64,000 nucleotides of DNA from Marinisporobacter sp. (GTDB taxonomy: Bacteria > Bacillota > Clostridia > Peptostreptococcales > Thermotaleaceae), in NCBI GenBank assembly GCA_025210525.1, contig JAOARP010000017.1:62001-126000 (forward strand). The letters run 5' to 3'. Below the pieces are notes generated by a model. The model did not search any database and was not told the DNA's origin. It saw only the letters and a list, made by a program, of their open reading frames with translations. Position 1 is the stretch's first letter. Every line of letters starts with the position of its first letter. This document shows positions 63,627 to 64,000 of the stretch, piece after piece. The translations under genes and the position numbers were made by a program.

Positions 63627-64000
63627 ATGGTACAAAAAATGATGAAGAAGAAGAAAAAGCAAAAAGGATTTACGTTAATCGAGTTGATTGTTGTTATTGC
63701 AATTATAGGAATATTAGCATCTGTATTATTACCTAAGTTTGGAGGATTTACAGATAAAGCAAGAGCTGCTGAATTAACAGCAGATGCGAAAAACCTTGCA
63801 ACAGCAGTAGAAGGTATGCTAGCAGAAGGAAAAACTTTTATAGGAGCAAAACCAACAGCAAATGAAAAAGATGTAATGACTTTTGTTGGGAAAAAACTTG
63901 GTGGAAAGTTAGAAATGACGGGTACAGATGCAGCAACAGATGGGGATTTTACATATACAAAAAATGTAGGAGCTGATCCAACAGGGAATGATAAGTTATA
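63627..64000 (+). CDS. Type IV major pilin precursor, cut at window end
   Basis: Partial, 124 complete codons. AAGGAGG lies eight bases before the ATG. The short basic leader (MVQKMMKKKKKQKG) ends at the prepilin peptidase site G|FTLIE. The mature part has the hydrophobic N-terminal helix FTLIELIVVIAIIGILASVLLPKF used for pilus packing, with the conserved glutamate at position 5, and then a soluble domain that is incomplete. The stop codon lies beyond the window. Confidence 0.93.
   Translation, partial: MVQKMMKKKKKQKGFTLIELIVVIAIIGILASVLLPKFGGFTDKARAAELTADAKNLATAVEGMLAEGKTFIGAKPTANEKDVMTFVGKKLGGKLEMTGTDAATDGDFTYTKNVGADPTGNDKL

Overview
The window is AT-rich, densely coded DNA with consensus Gram-positive Shine-Dalgarno sites. 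It has a leucine T-box, a guanine riboswitch, sortase-free SLH-anchored and M9-collagenase-type secreted proteins, a reverse rubrerythrin, a LevR-type sigma-54 PTS regulator and a Gram-positive type IV pilus operon. Together these point to a strictly anaerobic clostridial Firmicute. I cannot name the genus from sequence alone. I saw no rRNA, tRNA, insertion sequence, prophage or CRISPR array; this reads as ordinary chromosome.

Layout. 1-1085: a DUF1893 protein and an ECF transporter S component. 1422-8446: one operon with a polyamine-type ABC importer (two permeases, ATPase, lipoprotein) followed by adenine deaminase and an MTA/SAH-type deaminase. 8524-10962: FAH-family enzyme, half-size AbrB-type membrane protein, HAD phosphatase. 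11011-15281: ilvBN on the minus strand and T-box-controlled leuA on the plus strand, with CodY-like boxes between their promoters. 15347-24011 (minus): chemoreceptor, GGDEF/HD-GYP protein and CheW-like protein, then an NtrC-type response regulator with a LytS-type sensor kinase. 24235-25824: reverse rubrerythrin and a beta-propeller-like protein. 26051-34221: sigma-54-controlled PTS operon encoding its own LevR-type activator, EIIA, EIIB, EIIC, an aldolase, a 53-residue membrane protein, HPr and enzyme I. 34371-35984: SleB-type hydrolase and signal peptidase I. 36201-39051: selenium/sulfur cluster (DUF3343, TusA-like, YedE, divergent cysteine desulfurase). 39395-44563: giant S-layer-anchored protein. 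44627-46297: guanine riboswitch and purine permease. 46403-53978: a chemoreceptor with a truncated signalling domain, a receiver-DUF2294 fusion, an OmpR-type two-component pair and a hybrid kinase. 54092-64000: collagenase, and a divergent type IV pilus operon (DivIVA-like coiled coil, pilB, pilT, pilC, pilin cut by the window end).

The most interesting signal is a family of three related 5' leader RNAs, at 46462-46586 (+), 57684-57806 (-) and 58080-58206 (+). They sit upstream of the truncated chemoreceptor, the collagenase and the pilus operon. Each has a conserved core of about 50 nt whose closing strand (CCAG or ACCC) is also the 5' arm of an intrinsic terminator, so folding of the core and termination exclude each other. 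I could not match the core to any riboswitch class I remember, including c-di-GMP-I and c-di-GMP-II. The regulated genes (surface attachment, secreted protease, chemotaxis) are the kind usually under c-di-GMP control, and a GGDEF/HD-GYP protein is encoded at 17443-19839. A second strong signal is the self-contained sigma-54 PTS operon, with a -24/-12 promoter and three TGTCAC-type operator sites directly visible.
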